A stretch of 64,000 bases of DNA from contig NZ_JALGRF010000005.1 of assembly GCF_022815725.1 (NCBI RefSeq), positions 1-64,000 on the forward strand, read 5' to 3'. The position numbers and the translations under genes were made by a program. Below, one piece after another: positions 44,203 to 53,260 of this stretch (position 1 is its first letter; every line of letters starts with the position of its first letter). Source of the DNA: Streptomyces sp. APSN-46.1 (GTDB lineage Bacteria > Actinomycetota > Actinomycetes > Streptomycetales > Streptomycetaceae). Under the pieces are notes generated by a model, which ran no database searches, was not told where the DNA came from, and saw only the letters and a list, made by a program, of their open reading frames with translations.

Positions 44203-45381
44203 TCAGAGGTGGGCGTTTGAGGGAGGGCGGGTGGATGAGTGGGTGGACGCTACCGCTTCCGCGTCGCGGAGGGCTCGTACCGCGTTCGACCAGGTCAGTT
44301 TGGCCAGGTCGGGCCGCGACCAGCCGCGGGTCAGCAGTTCCGCGATCAGGTTCGGGTAGCCCGACACGTCGTCCAGCCCGGACGGGGTGAAGGGGGTGCC
44401 GTCGTAGTCCCCGCCGATGCCGATGTGGTCGACGCCGGCCACCTCGCGCATGTGGTCCAGGTGGTCGGCGACCGTCGCGGCCGTGGCCACCGGCCGCGGG
44501 CGCTCCGCCTCGAAGGCCCGGTGCAGGGCCATCGCCTCGGGGGTGGTGTCCAGGTGGTTCAGGCCGTGCGCCCGCAGGTTCTCGTCCGCGGCCTGGGTCC
44601 ACTCGACCGCCGCCGGGAGGATGAACTTGGGTACGAAGGTGGCCATGGCCACGCCGCCGTTGGCCGGCAGCAGCTCCAGCACGTCGTCCGGGACGTTGCG
44701 CGGGTGGTCGCAGACCGCCCGCGCGGAGGAGTGCGAGAAGATCACCGGCGCGGCCGACGCGGCGATGGCGTCGCGCATCGTCGTCGCGGCGACGTGCGAG
44801 AGGTCGACCAGCATGCCGACGCGGTTCATCTCGCGCACGACCTCGCGGCCGAAGTCCGTCAGACCGCCGTGCCGGGGCTCGTCGGTCGCCGAATCCGCCC
44901 AGTCGATCGTGTCGTTGTGCGTGAGCGTCATGTATCGCACGCCGAGGCGGTGCAGGGCGCGCAGGGTGGCCAGCGAGTTGTTGATGGAGTGGCCGCCCTC
45001 GGCGCCCATGAGGGAGGCGATGCGGCCCTCGGCGCGGGCGGCCTCCATATCGTCCGCGGTCAACGCCCGCACCAGGTCGCCGGGGTAACGGGCGATCAGC
45101 TGGTCCACCGCGTCCATCTGCTCCAGCGTGGCGCTGACCGCCTCGTCGCCGGTCAGCTCGGTGCTGACGTACACCGACCAGAACTGGGCGCCGACGCCGC
45201 CGGCCCGCAGCCGGGGGATGTCGGTGTGCAGGTACGCCGACTGGTCGGCGGCGATGTCCCGCCGGTCGAGGTCGTAGCGGACCTGCTTGCGCAGCGCCCA
45301 GGGGAGGTCGTTGTGGCCGTCGACGACCGGGTGCTCGGCCAGCAGCTCACGCGCCTCGCCCAGGCGCCGCGCGGCGGTCAC
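44203..45381 (-). CDS. Membrane dipeptidase family enzyme (peptidase M19)
   Basis: 392 residues; the GTG start at 45381 overlaps the purE stop (GTGA). All metal-site motifs are present: His23 and Asp25 in [10 protein letters not shown], Glu in [12 protein letters not shown], His in [10 protein letters not shown] and [10 protein letters not shown], and Asp in [13 protein letters not shown]19 enzymes hydrolyse dipeptides (often with a C-terminal D-residue) using two zincs. No signal peptide is visible, so it is probably cytoplasmic. Coupling to purEK is typical of streptomycete order but functionally unexplained. Confidence 0.94.
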   Translation of the reverse strand: MTAARRLGEARELLAEHPVVDGHNDLPWALRKQVRYDLDRRDIAADQSAYLHTDIPRLRAGGVGAQFWSVYVSTELTGDEAVSATLEQMDAVDQLIARYPGDLVRALTADDMEAARAEGRIASLMGAEGGHSINNSLATLRALHRLGVRYMTLTHNDTIDWADSATDEPRHGGLTDFGREVVREMNRVGMLVDLSHVAATTMRDAIAASAAPVIFSHSSARAVCDHPRNVPDDVLELLPANGGVAMATFVPKFILPAAVEWTQAADENLRAHGLNHLDTTPEAMALHRAFEAERPRPVATAATVADHLDHMREVAGVDHIGIGGDYDGTPFTPSGLDDVSGYPNLIAELLTRGWSRPDLAKLTWSNAVRALRDAEAVASTHSSTRPPSNAHL

Positions 45382-45932
45382 TTGCCGAATCCGAAGGACT
45401 CCGCGCCCGCGACCTTCGCGCGCAGCCGCTTGCCCTTCTCGGTGGCCTGGTCGTTCAGCTCCTGCTGGAACTCGCGCATCCGGCCCAGCAGCTCGCTGTC
45501 GTGCGCGGCCAGCATCCGTACGGCCAGCAGGCCCGCGTTGCGCGCGCCGGCGACCGAGACGGTGGCGACGGGAACCCCGGCGGGCATCTGGACGATCGAC
45601 AGCAGGGAGTCCATGCCGTCGAGGTACTTCAGCGGTACGGGTACGCCGATGACGGGCAGCGGGGTGACCGAGGCGAGCATGCCGGGCAGGTGGGCCGCCC
45701 CGCCCGCGCCGGCGATGATCGCCTTCAGGCCGCGCCCGGCGGCCTGTTCCCCGTACGCGACCATCTCGCGCGGCATCCGGTGCGCGGAGACCACGTCCAC
45801 CTCGTAGGGGATCTCGAACTCGTCCAGGGCCTGGGCGGCGGCCTCCATGACGGGCCAGTCCGAGTCCGAACCCATGACGATGCCGATGACGGGGCCGTTG
45901 ACGGGGCTGACGCCCTCGGATGAGGTGCTCAT
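45378..45932 (-). CDS. purE: 5-(carboxyamino)imidazole ribonucleotide mutase
   Basis: 184 residues, starting at ATG 45932 within the purK stop (ATGA). It converts N5-CAIR to CAIR in purine synthesis. The active-site motif [30 protein letters not shown] with catalytic His, and [15 protein letters not shown] are intact. The family octamer fold is expected. Coupled to purK upstream and the dipeptidase downstream. Confidence 0.97.
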   Translation of the reverse strand: MSTSSEGVSPVNGPVIGIVMGSDSDWPVMEAAAQALDEFEIPYEVDVVSAHRMPREMVAYGEQAAGRGLKAIIAGAGGAAHLPGMLASVTPLPVIGVPVPLKYLDGMDSLLSIVQMPAGVPVATVSVAGARNAGLLAVRMLAAHDSELLGRMREFQQELNDQATEKGKRLRAKVAGAESFGFGK

Positions 45933-47068
45933 GCGGTGATCGTTCCTCTGAGGTAGCCGGCTGCGTGACGTGCGCGCTCCAGCACATCGTCCAGATCGTC
46001 GCCGTAGGTGGTGACGTGGCCGACCTTGCGGCCGTGTTTCACGTCCTTGCCGTACATGTGGATCTTCAGCTGCGGGTCGCGGGCCATGCAGTGCAGGTAC
46101 GCGGCGTACATGTCGGGGTAGTCCCCGCCGAGCACGTTGGCCATGACCGTCCACTTCGCCCGCGGGCGCGGGTCGCCGAGCGGCAGGTCCAGAACCGCCC
46201 GTACGTGGTTGGCGAACTGGGAGGTGACCGCGCCGTCCTGGGTCCAGTGGCCGCTGTTGTGCGGGCGCATGGCCAGTTCGTTGACGAGGATGCGGCCGTC
46301 GGTGGTCTCGAACAGCTCCACGGCCAGGTGCCCGGTCACGCCGAGCTCCTTGGCGATGCGCAGGGCGAGGCTCTGGGCCTCGCCCGCCAGGGCCTCGGAG
46401 AGGTTCGGGGCGGGGGCGATCACCGTGTCGCAGACCCCGTCCACCTGGATGGACTCGACGACGGGGTAGGCCACCGCCTGGCCGTGCGGGGAGCGGACGA
46501 TGTTGGCCGCGAGTTCGCGGACGAAATCGACCTTCTCCTCCGCGAGGACGGGGACACCGGCCTTGAAGGGGGCCTCCGCGTCCTCCAGGGAGCGGACGAA
46601 CCACACCCCCTTGCCGTCGTACCCGCCCCGGACGGTCTTGAGGATGACGGGGAAGCCGCCGACCTCGTCCGCGAAGGCCGCCGCGTCCGCCGGATCGCTC
46701 ACGATCCGGTGGCGGGGGCTCGGCGCGCCGATCTCGTCGAGCTTGGCGCGCATCACCCCCTTGTCCTGGGCGTGCACCAGCGCGTCGGGCCCCGGACGGA
46801 CGGGGATGCCGTCCGCCTCCAGGGCCCGGAGGTGCTCGGTGGGCACGTGCTCGTGATCGAAGGTGATCACGTCGCAGCCGCGCGCGAAGGCGCGCAGGGT
46901 CTCCAGGTCGCGATAGTCGCCGATGACGACATCGCTCACGACCTGGGCCGCCGAGTCCTCTGGAGTGTCACTGAGGAGCTTGAATCTGATACCGAGGGGG
47001 ATACCCGCCTCGTGGGTCATGCGGGCGAGCTGTCCGCCGCCGACCATGCCGACTACCGGGAACGTCAC
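45929..47068 (-). CDS. purK: 5-(carboxyamino)imidazole ribonucleotide synthase
   Basis: 379 residues. ATP-grasp enzyme that carboxylates AIR with bicarbonate to N5-CAIR. The N-terminus [34 protein letters not shown], the ATP-binding [13 protein letters not shown], and [15 protein letters not shown] are characteristic. It is the first gene of a purK-purE-dipeptidase unit, all coupled by four-base overlaps. Divergent from the GtrA gene. Confidence 0.97.
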   Translation of the reverse strand: MTFPVVGMVGGGQLARMTHEAGIPLGIRFKLLSDTPEDSAAQVVSDVVIGDYRDLETLRAFARGCDVITFDHEHVPTEHLRALEADGIPVRPGPDALVHAQDKGVMRAKLDEIGAPSPRHRIVSDPADAAAFADEVGGFPVILKTVRGGYDGKGVWFVRSLEDAEAPFKAGVPVLAEEKVDFVRELAANIVRSPHGQAVAYPVVESIQVDGVCDTVIAPAPNLSEALAGEAQSLALRIAKELGVTGHLAVELFETTDGRILVNELAMRPHNSGHWTQDGAVTSQFANHVRAVLDLPLGDPRPRAKWTVMANVLGGDYPDMYAAYLHCMARDPQLKIHMYGKDVKHGRKVGHVTTYGDDLDDVLERARHAAGYLRGTITA

Positions 47069-47292
47069 TCCTCCAGGGTATCCGCCGGTATTCCGCCATT
47101 CGGACGTGCCCCTGGCGCGGACCGGGCGCGGACCCGGCGCGGACCCGACGTGGACCCGGCGCGGCTCCGCCCCCGGGCGGCGTGTGCCGTGCCGTGTGCC
47201 GTGTGTCGCACGTCGTTCGAAGGCACGTACGCGGCTGTGGGGCGAGACTTAGCATGGGTGGGCGAGGTACCCGAGTGACGAGTGACACCTGA

Positions 47293-47895
47293 ATGCCCTC
47301 CATCCCCTACGGACAGGGACCGAACCGACTCATGAGCACGCCGAAGCACGGAACCGCCCTGGAGCGCGTACGCGGTCTCGCCCGGGAGGTCGCCAAGTTC
47401 GGGGCCGTCGGCGGTCTGGGCGTGCTGGTCAACCTGGGTGTCTTCAACCTGATCCGCAGCACGACCGATCTCCAGGTCGTGCGGGCGAGCGTCATAGCCA
47501 CCGTCGTCGCCATCGGCACGAACTACCTCGGTTTCCGCTACTTCGCCTACCGGGACCGTGCGCAGTCCGGGCGCACCCGTGAGCTGGCCCTGTTCGTCGC
47601 GTTCAGCGTGATCGGCCTGGTCATCGAGAACGGCGTGCTCTACACGGCCACGTACGGGTTCGGCTGGGACGGCAAGCTGGAGACCAACGTCTTCAAGTTC
47701 ATCGGGATCGGTGTCGCCACCGTCTTCCGGTTCTGGTCCTACCGGACCTGGGTCTTCAAGGCCCTGCCCACGCCGGCCGCGGCCTCCCTGGTCGTCGAGC
47801 AGCGGGACGGGCAGGCCGACGGCCAGAGCGGCGCCCCGGGCGGCGGTGCCCACAGCGCATCCGCCGCCCGCACGCCCGAGCCCGCCGGCAAGTAG
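47293..47895 (+). CDS. GtrA family membrane protein
   Basis: 200 residues from ATG 47293; an ATG at 47332 would remove 13 residues and is equally possible, since neither has a strong ribosome site. Four membrane segments: VAKFGAVGGLGVLVNLGVFN, VIATVVAIGTNYLGFRYF, ELALFVAFSVIGLVIENGVL and FKFIGIGVATVFRFWSYRTW. A hydrophilic Gly/Ala/Ser-rich tail follows. GtrA proteins are proposed flippases or carriers for lipid-linked sugars. This would suit the glycan-building theme of the window. Confidence 0.9.
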   Translation: MPSIPYGQGPNRLMSTPKHGTALERVRGLAREVAKFGAVGGLGVLVNLGVFNLIRSTTDLQVVRASVIATVVAIGTNYLGFRYFAYRDRAQSGRTRELALFVAFSVIGLVIENGVLYTATYGFGWDGKLETNVFKFIGIGVATVFRFWSYRTWVFKALPTPAAASLVVEQRDGQADGQSGAPGGGAHSASAARTPEPAGK

Positions 47896-47914
47896 CCCGG
47901 CCCAGCTGGCGGAC

Positions 47915-49180
47915 CTAGCGGACCGTCTTCTCCGGTTCCACCCGCTCCGGCGCGGTCATGCTCAGGAACAGCGCGAACACCGGGGGCTGCGCCTGGAGCA
48001 GTTCGAGGCGTCCGCCGTCGGCCTCCGCGAGGTCCCTGGCCACCGCCAGGCCGATCCCGGTGGAGTTCCGGCCGCTGATGGCCCGTTCGAAGATCCGGTT
48101 GCCGAGGTCCGGCGGGACGCCCGGGCCCTCGTCGGTGACCTCCAGGACCGCCTGGTTGCCGATCACCCGGGTGCGCAGCGCGACGGTGCCGCCGCCGTGC
48201 ATCAGCGCGTTCTCCACCAGGGTGGCCAGTACCTGCGAGACCGCGCCCGGCGTGCCGACGGCGCGTATGCCCGTCTTCCCGGAGCGGACGATGGCCCGCC
48301 CGGCGCTGCGGTAGGCCGGCCGCCACTCCTCGATCTGCTGCTTGACGACCTCGTCGAGGTCGAAGGGCACGGCCGAGCCGGTCCGGGGGTCCCGCGAGTT
48401 CGTCAGGAGCCGCTGCACCACGTCGGTGAGCCGCTCCACCTGGGTGAGGGCGATGGTCGCCTCCTCCCGTACGGTCTCCAGGTCCTCGGTGACCGTGATC
48501 TCCTCCAGCCGCATCGACAGGGCCGTGAGGGGGGTGCGCAGCTGGTGCGAGGCGTCCGCGGCCAGCCGCCGTTCGGCGGTGAGCATGCGCGCGATCCGCT
48601 CGGCGCTGGAGTCCAGTACGTCCGCGACCCGGTCCAGCTCGGGTACCCCGTACCGCTTGTGGCGCGGGCGCGGGTCGCCGGAGCCCAGCCGTTCCGCCGT
48701 CTCCGCGAGGTCGGTGAGCGGGGAGGCCAGCCGGTTGGCCTGCCGTACGGCGAGCAGGACGGCCGCCACGACGGCCAGCAGGGCCACCGCGCCGACCACG
48801 GCCAGGGTGCGCCCGACCTCCTTGGTCACCGTGGAGCGGGCTTCCTCGACGACCACGACCTGGCCCTGCTCGCCGCGCGCGCTGCCCCGGATGACGCTGT
48901 CGGGGATCGGCTCGCCGACCTCCACGGGCGACTGCCCGGGGACCTGGACGCGGGCGTACCGGCCGGCGTCGAGCTGCTCGGCGAGCGCCTCGGCGTCGAC
49001 GGGCCGCTTCTCCAGGATGTCCGCCTCGACGATGCCGACCAGTCGCAGCGCCTCGGACTCGATGCGGTCCTGGGCGCTGCTGGTGATGGTGCGGGTCTCC
49101 ACGATCACCAGGGAGACCCCGAAGACGGCGATCACGACGAGCACCACGGCGAGCGTGGAGTTGATCAGGCGGCGGCGCAT
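47915..49180 (-). CDS. Two-component sensor histidine kinase
   Basis: 421 residues. The first membrane segment is at about 8-28 and the second at about 123-145, bracketing a small extracellular sensor domain. HAMP (RQANRLASPLTDLAETAERL), the H-box with phosphorylated His (DASHQLRTPLTAL), the N-box (LATLVENALMHGG), and G-boxes DEGPGVPP and STGIGLAVARDLAEADGG follow. It lies 13 bp downstream of its response regulator. No signal can be deduced. Confidence 0.94.
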   Translation of the reverse strand: MRRRLINSTLAVVLVVIAVFGVSLVIVETRTITSSAQDRIESEALRLVGIVEADILEKRPVDAEALAEQLDAGRYARVQVPGQSPVEVGEPIPDSVIRGSARGEQGQVVVVEEARSTVTKEVGRTLAVVGAVALLAVVAAVLLAVRQANRLASPLTDLAETAERLGSGDPRPRHKRYGVPELDRVADVLDSSAERIARMLTAERRLAADASHQLRTPLTALSMRLEEITVTEDLETVREEATIALTQVERLTDVVQRLLTNSRDPRTGSAVPFDLDEVVKQQIEEWRPAYRSAGRAIVRSGKTGIRAVGTPGAVSQVLATLVENALMHGGGTVALRTRVIGNQAVLEVTDEGPGVPPDLGNRIFERAISGRNSTGIGLAVARDLAEADGGRLELLQAQPPVFALFLSMTAPERVEPEKTVR

Positions 49181-49193
49181 GGCTCAGTACGTA

Positions 49194-49871
49194 CTAGCTC
49201 TTCTCGAAGCGGAAGCCGACACCGCGGACGGTGGCGATGTAGCGGGGGTTGGCGGCGTCGTCGCCGAGCTTCTTGCGCAGCCAGGAGATGTGCATGTCGA
49301 GGGTCTTGGTGGAGGACCACCAGGTGGTGTCCCAGACCTCGCGCATCAGCTGGTCCCGGGTGACGACGCGGCCGGCGTCGCGGACCAGGACGCGCAGCAG
49401 GTCGAACTCCTTGGCCGTGAGCTGGAGCTCCTCCTCCCCCATCCAGGCGCGGTGCGACTCGACGTCGATCCGCACGCCGTGGGTCGCGGGGGTCTGCGCG
49501 GTCTCGGCGGCGCCGCGCCGCAGCAGGGCCCGGACCCGGGCGAGCAGCTCGGCGAGCCGGAACGGCTTGGTCACGTAGTCGTCGGCGCCGGCGTCCAGGC
49601 CGACGACCGTGTCGACCTCGTCCGCGCGGGCGGTGAGTACCAGGATCGGAAAGCCGTGGCCCTCGGCGCGCAGCCGGCGGGCCACCTCCAGTCCGTCCAT
49701 GCCCGGGAGGCCCAGGTCCAGGACGACGAGATCGACGCCGCCCTGCAGTCCCGCATCCAGGGCGGTGGGGCCGTCCTCCCGGACCTCGACCTCGTACCCC
49801 TCCCGGCGCAGGGCGCGGGCCAGGGGTTCCGAGATGGATGCGTCGTCCTCGGCGAGCAGTACACGCGTCAT
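49194..49871 (-). CDS. OmpR/PhoB-family response regulator
   Basis: 225 residues from ATG 49871. The receiver domain has acidic pocket LLAEDDASIS, phosphoacceptor Asp in VVLDLGLPGMDG, Thr in LVLTARAD, and Lys in DYVTKPFRLAEL. The winged-helix DNA-binding domain (about 125-225) contains LTAKEFDLLRVLVRDAGRVV and RKKLGDDAANPRYIATVRGV. First gene of the two-gene operon with the kinase. Upstream is a 413-bp divergent region shared with the peptide transporter. Confidence 0.95.
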   Translation of the reverse strand: MTRVLLAEDDASISEPLARALRREGYEVEVREDGPTALDAGLQGGVDLVVLDLGLPGMDGLEVARRLRAEGHGFPILVLTARADEVDTVVGLDAGADDYVTKPFRLAELLARVRALLRRGAAETAQTPATHGVRIDVESHRAWMGEEELQLTAKEFDLLRVLVRDAGRVVTRDQLMREVWDTTWWSSTKTLDMHISWLRKKLGDDAANPRYIATVRGVGFRFEKS

Positions 49872-50284
49872 GTGGGTGATGGTAGTCCGCAGCGGCTGAA
49901 AGCAGAGGTGTCCTGCGGGCCCCCTGGCGATCTGGTGTGCTGAACTACTAACTGCCTTCGAATACCTCCCAGCGGTTCCACTCCAGCCTGTGATCCATCT
50001 CTCAAGTCCTTCCATATGCCGCAGTGTCGTGTCGTATGGTGGCGAGACGCCTGATGCACTACCCAGGGGACCTTTGTGCCGAAAAACGCGCCAAAGGCCC
50101 CTACTTCTGTTCTGGCCGGGTCGGCAGTGCGTGGATCCCGGTTACGGATCTTCCTTCGCTCCCGCACCCCTGTGGGGCGAGACCCCGGGGCGTGGGGTTG
50201 GGGTCCGTCGCCGGTGCCGGCCACCCCCCACCGGGCGCTGTTGAGCTCACGAAGCCGAGCGTCCCGAGCAAGCAAGGATCGACC
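49872..50284. other. Divergent intergenic region, response regulator / peptide transporter
   Basis: 413 bp with no convincing gene. It contains the hairpin described at 50065-50102 and must hold both promoters. A GC-rich block follows at 50160-50250. No operator was recognised. Confidence 0.5.
50065..50102 (+). promoter_or_regulatory. Hairpin in the leader of the peptide transporter gene
   Basis: AGGGGACCTTTG (50065-50076) pairs with CCAAAGGCCCCT (50091-50102), giving 11 pairs with one bulged A and a 14-nt loop containing GAAAAA. It lies about 180 nt upstream of the transporter ATG. It could be an attenuator, RNA-stability element or upstream terminator. Confidence 0.4.
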
Positions 50285-51802
50285 ATGGCTTCCAGCCTGA
50301 CGAAGGACTCTGCGGATCCGTCCGCCGAGAAGACCTTCTTCGGCCACCCCCGTGGCCTGGCCACGCTGTTCATGACCGAGATGTGGGAGCGCTTCTCCTA
50401 CTACGGCATGCGCGCACTTCTCGTGTACTACCTGGTCTCGGGCGGCGCCGACGCCGCCACGGGCAGCCAGGGCGGCGGCCTTGCGATGACCGCGGCCACC
50501 ACCACGGCGATCTACTCCGTGTACGTCTCGATGGTCTACCTGATGGCCATGCCGGGCGGATGGTTCGGTGACCGTGTCTGGGGCGCCCGCAAGACGGTCG
50601 CGATCGCCGGTTTCGTGATCATGGGTGGTCACCTGTCGCTGGCCCTTCCGGGCCAGGCGATGTTCTTCGTCGGCCTGATCCTCGTCGCGACCGGTTCCGG
50701 TCTGCTGAAGGCCAACATCTCCACCATGGTCGGCCACCTGTACGACGGCCCGGAGGACCCGCGCCGCGACGGTGGCTTCACCCTCTTCTACATCGGCATC
50801 AACCTCGGCGCCTTCGTCGCCCCGCTCGTCGTCGGCACCGTCGGCAAGGAGTACAACTGGCACCTGGGCTTCGCCCTCGCCGCCGTCGGCATGGGCCTGG
50901 GTCTCACCCAGTTCCTGCTCGGCACCAAGCACCTGAGCCCGAAGAGCAGCCAGGTCCCGAACCCGCTGACTCCTGAGGAGCGCAGCGCCGTGATCACGAA
51001 GGTCGTGCTCGCGGTCGTGGGCATCGCCGTCTTCTACGGTGCCGTGGTCTGGCTCGGCTACTACACGCTGAACTGGGCCCTGGTCCCGCTGACGCTGGCC
51101 GGCCTGATCATCCCGATCGCCGTGCTGGCGCGCATCAAGCGCGACAAGGACCTGTCGGGCTCCGAGCAGTCGAAGATGACCGCGTACATCTGGTTCTTCA
51201 TCGCCGCCGCCGTCTTCTGGATGATCTACGACCAGGGTGGCTCCACGCTGTCCCTGTTCGCGGACGACAAGACCGCCGGCACCGTCTTCGGCTTCGACTT
51301 CTCGGCCACCTGGTACCAGTCGCTGAACCCGCTGTTCGTGATGGCCCTGGCCCCGGTCTTCGCCTGGCTGTGGCTGTGGCTGGCCCGCAAGAACCAGGAG
51401 CCGAACACCATCGTGAAGTTCGCGATGGGCCTGGTCCTGATCGGTGCCTCGTTCTTCGTCTTCATCGTCCCGATGGGCATGGCGACCGGCGACGTCAAGG
51501 TCTCCCCGATGTGGCTGGTCTCGATCTACATGATCCAGACCATCGGCGAGCTGTGCGTCTCCCCGGTCGGCCTCTCCGTCACCACGAAGATGGCCCCGCA
51601 GAAGTACGCCTCCCAGATGATGGGCGTCTGGTTCCTCGCGGTCACCGCCGGTGACTGCACCACCAGCCTGCTCTCCATCGCCGGTGTGGACCTCAACGGC
51701 ACCTCGGTGATCGGCTTCGAGGCCGCCGCCGCGGTGCTCGCGGGCTTCGCGATCTACTCGTACCGCAAGAAGGTCCAGTCCCTGATGGGCAGCGTCCACT
51801 GA
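50285..51802 (+). CDS. POT-family proton-coupled peptide transporter
   Basis: 505 residues from ATG 50285, AAGGA 7 nt upstream. About 14 membrane segments. The N-terminal MTEMWERFSYYGMRALLVYY is the ExxERFxYY proton-coupling motif of the family, and GGWFGDRVWGARKTV and LIGASFFVFIVPMG are further typical blocks. It imports di- and tripeptides with protons. Codon choice is strikingly uniform (GTC, ATC, CTG/CTC, GGC), as in highly expressed genes. It ends in a very strong terminator. Confidence 0.96.
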   Translation: MASSLTKDSADPSAEKTFFGHPRGLATLFMTEMWERFSYYGMRALLVYYLVSGGADAATGSQGGGLAMTAATTTAIYSVYVSMVYLMAMPGGWFGDRVWGARKTVAIAGFVIMGGHLSLALPGQAMFFVGLILVATGSGLLKANISTMVGHLYDGPEDPRRDGGFTLFYIGINLGAFVAPLVVGTVGKEYNWHLGFALAAVGMGLGLTQFLLGTKHLSPKSSQVPNPLTPEERSAVITKVVLAVVGIAVFYGAVVWLGYYTLNWALVPLTLAGLIIPIAVLARIKRDKDLSGSEQSKMTAYIWFFIAAAVFWMIYDQGGSTLSLFADDKTAGTVFGFDFSATWYQSLNPLFVMALAPVFAWLWLWLARKNQEPNTIVKFAMGLVLIGASFFVFIVPMGMATGDVKVSPMWLVSIYMIQTIGELCVSPVGLSVTTKMAPQKYASQMMGVWFLAVTAGDCTTSLLSIAGVDLNGTSVIGFEAAAAVLAGFAIYSYRKKVQSLMGSVH

Positions 51803-51820
51803 CGCACCTCGCGCGCTGAG

Positions 51821-51861
51821 AGCGGCCCGGCACACCTCACGGTGTGCCGGGCCGCTCCTTT
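51821..51861. terminator. Strong terminator after the peptide transporter gene
   Basis: A perfect 16-bp stem (AGCGGCCCGGCACACC at 51821-51836, complement at 51841-51856) with a TCAC loop is followed by CCTTTT. It lies between convergent genes. Confidence 0.95.
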
Positions 51862-51886
51862 TGCCGTGCCTCTTGCCGTGCCCTGC

Positions 51887-53260
51887 TTACCGCGTGCCGC
51901 GCAGCCGGCGCCACGGGGTGAAGGTGAAGACGGCCGCGCCGAGCAGGATCACCGTGCCGGCGACCAGGGCCAGGGCCTTGATGCCGCCCTCGTCCTCGGC
52001 GCCGGTCTCGGCGAGGCCGCCCGAGGCGGTGTTGCCGGCCGTGTTCCCGGCGGTGCTCCCGGCGGTGGTGGAGCCGGTCGCGGACTGCGAGCCGGAGCCG
52101 CCCGGCTGGGCGGTGGTGTCCAGCTCCAGCGAGACGCCGCTGCTGGCCGCCTTGCAGGGCACATTGATCGGCGTGGCGCCCGGCGCCATCGTGACGTCGA
52201 TCGTCAGCTGATCCGGGCTCAGGGTCACCTTGCCGCTCTTGCCCGGCTTGTAGGTGCCGGTCATGTCGTTGAGGCTGACCGGGGCCTTGTCCGGGATGGG
52301 CTCCGCGTTGGCCGGGCCGGAGACCTTGACCATGCCGCTGTCGGCGCCGCCGAGCTTGATGTTCATCGAGGGCTTGAGGGCCCCCGCCGGGAGGGCCATC
52401 GGGCTGGCCATCGCGCCCTTGGCGGTCTTGACGGTCAGGTCGTAGGCGCCGCCGTTCTTCTTGGCGTTGATGGTGACCGGGGTCTTGATGCCGCCGGGGA
52501 CGACCGGGCCGCAGTCGAAGGCGACCTCGACGGGCTTGCCGGGGAAGTCGGTCTGGCCGCCGCCCCCGCCGCTCGTTCCGCCGCTGGTGGTCGAGCCGCC
52601 GGTCGTGGTGCCACCGCTGGTGGTGCCGCCGCTGCTGGTCCCGCCGGTCGTGGTCCCGCCGCTGGTGGTCGAGCCGCCGCTGGTGGTTCCTCCGCTCGTG
52701 GTGCCGCCGCTGCCGGAGCCCTCCGAGACGTCGATGGTGTGGCCGACGCCCACGCTCCCCTGCGGGGCGCACTTGGTGACGAAGGTGCCGAAGGAGAAGG
52801 TGACGGCGACCTCGTACTTGCCGGGAGTCAGGGTGATCTTGCCGGCCTTGGTGAGCTTCAGCTTGCCCTTCATGGCGGACATGACCATCGGGGCCTTCTT
52901 GGGGATCTCCGGGTTCTTCTTCTCTCCGACGACCTTGAGTTCCCCCATCCCGCCGCCGACCGCCATCCAGCCCGTGGGCAGGACGGAGTCCTTCGGGATC
53001 ACCATCAGGTCCGTGTTGTTCGACGCCGGCTTGACGGTCTCCCAGACCACCTCGACCTCGTCGCCCACCTTGGCCGTGGCCGGGGCCGTGATCCTGGCGG
53101 TGGTCTCGCCCTCCACCGGATCACCGCCACCGGCCGGCGGAACGCACTTGACCTTGTACGTCGCCTCGCCGGCCTGGGCGGGCGAAGCCACCATGACCAT
53201 GCCCGCGCCGCCGAGCAGCAGCGCGACCACGGCCGCGCTCACCCTCCGTTGGGTCTTCAC
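51887..53260 (-). CDS. Sortase-anchored surface protein with LAETG signal
   Basis: 457 residues. Signal peptide (cleavage near residue 30, PAQAGEA); first beta domain with Cys39 and Cys164; a Gly/Ser/Thr linker (181-236); second beta domain (about 240-400) homologous to that of the LPQTG protein at the head of the operon. The sorting signal LAETG is at about 416-420, then a membrane segment and basic tail. LAxTG is the class E sortase signal known for chaplins. ATG at 53260 overlaps the preceding stop. Last gene of the operon. Confidence 0.88.
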   Translation of the reverse strand: MKTQRRVSAAVVALLLGGAGMVMVASPAQAGEATYKVKCVPPAGGGDPVEGETTARITAPATAKVGDEVEVVWETVKPASNNTDLMVIPKDSVLPTGWMAVGGGMGELKVVGEKKNPEIPKKAPMVMSAMKGKLKLTKAGKITLTPGKYEVAVTFSFGTFVTKCAPQGSVGVGHTIDVSEGSGSGGTTSGGTTSGGSTTSGGTTTGGTSSGGTTSGGTTTGGSTTSGGTSGGGGGQTDFPGKPVEVAFDCGPVVPGGIKTPVTINAKKNGGAYDLTVKTAKGAMASPMALPAGALKPSMNIKLGGADSGMVKVSGPANAEPIPDKAPVSLNDMTGTYKPGKSGKVTLSPDQLTIDVTMAPGATPINVPCKAASSGVSLELDTTAQPGGSGSQSATGSTTAGSTAGNTAGNTASGGLAETGAEDEGGIKALALVAGTVILLGAAVFTFTPWRRLRGTR

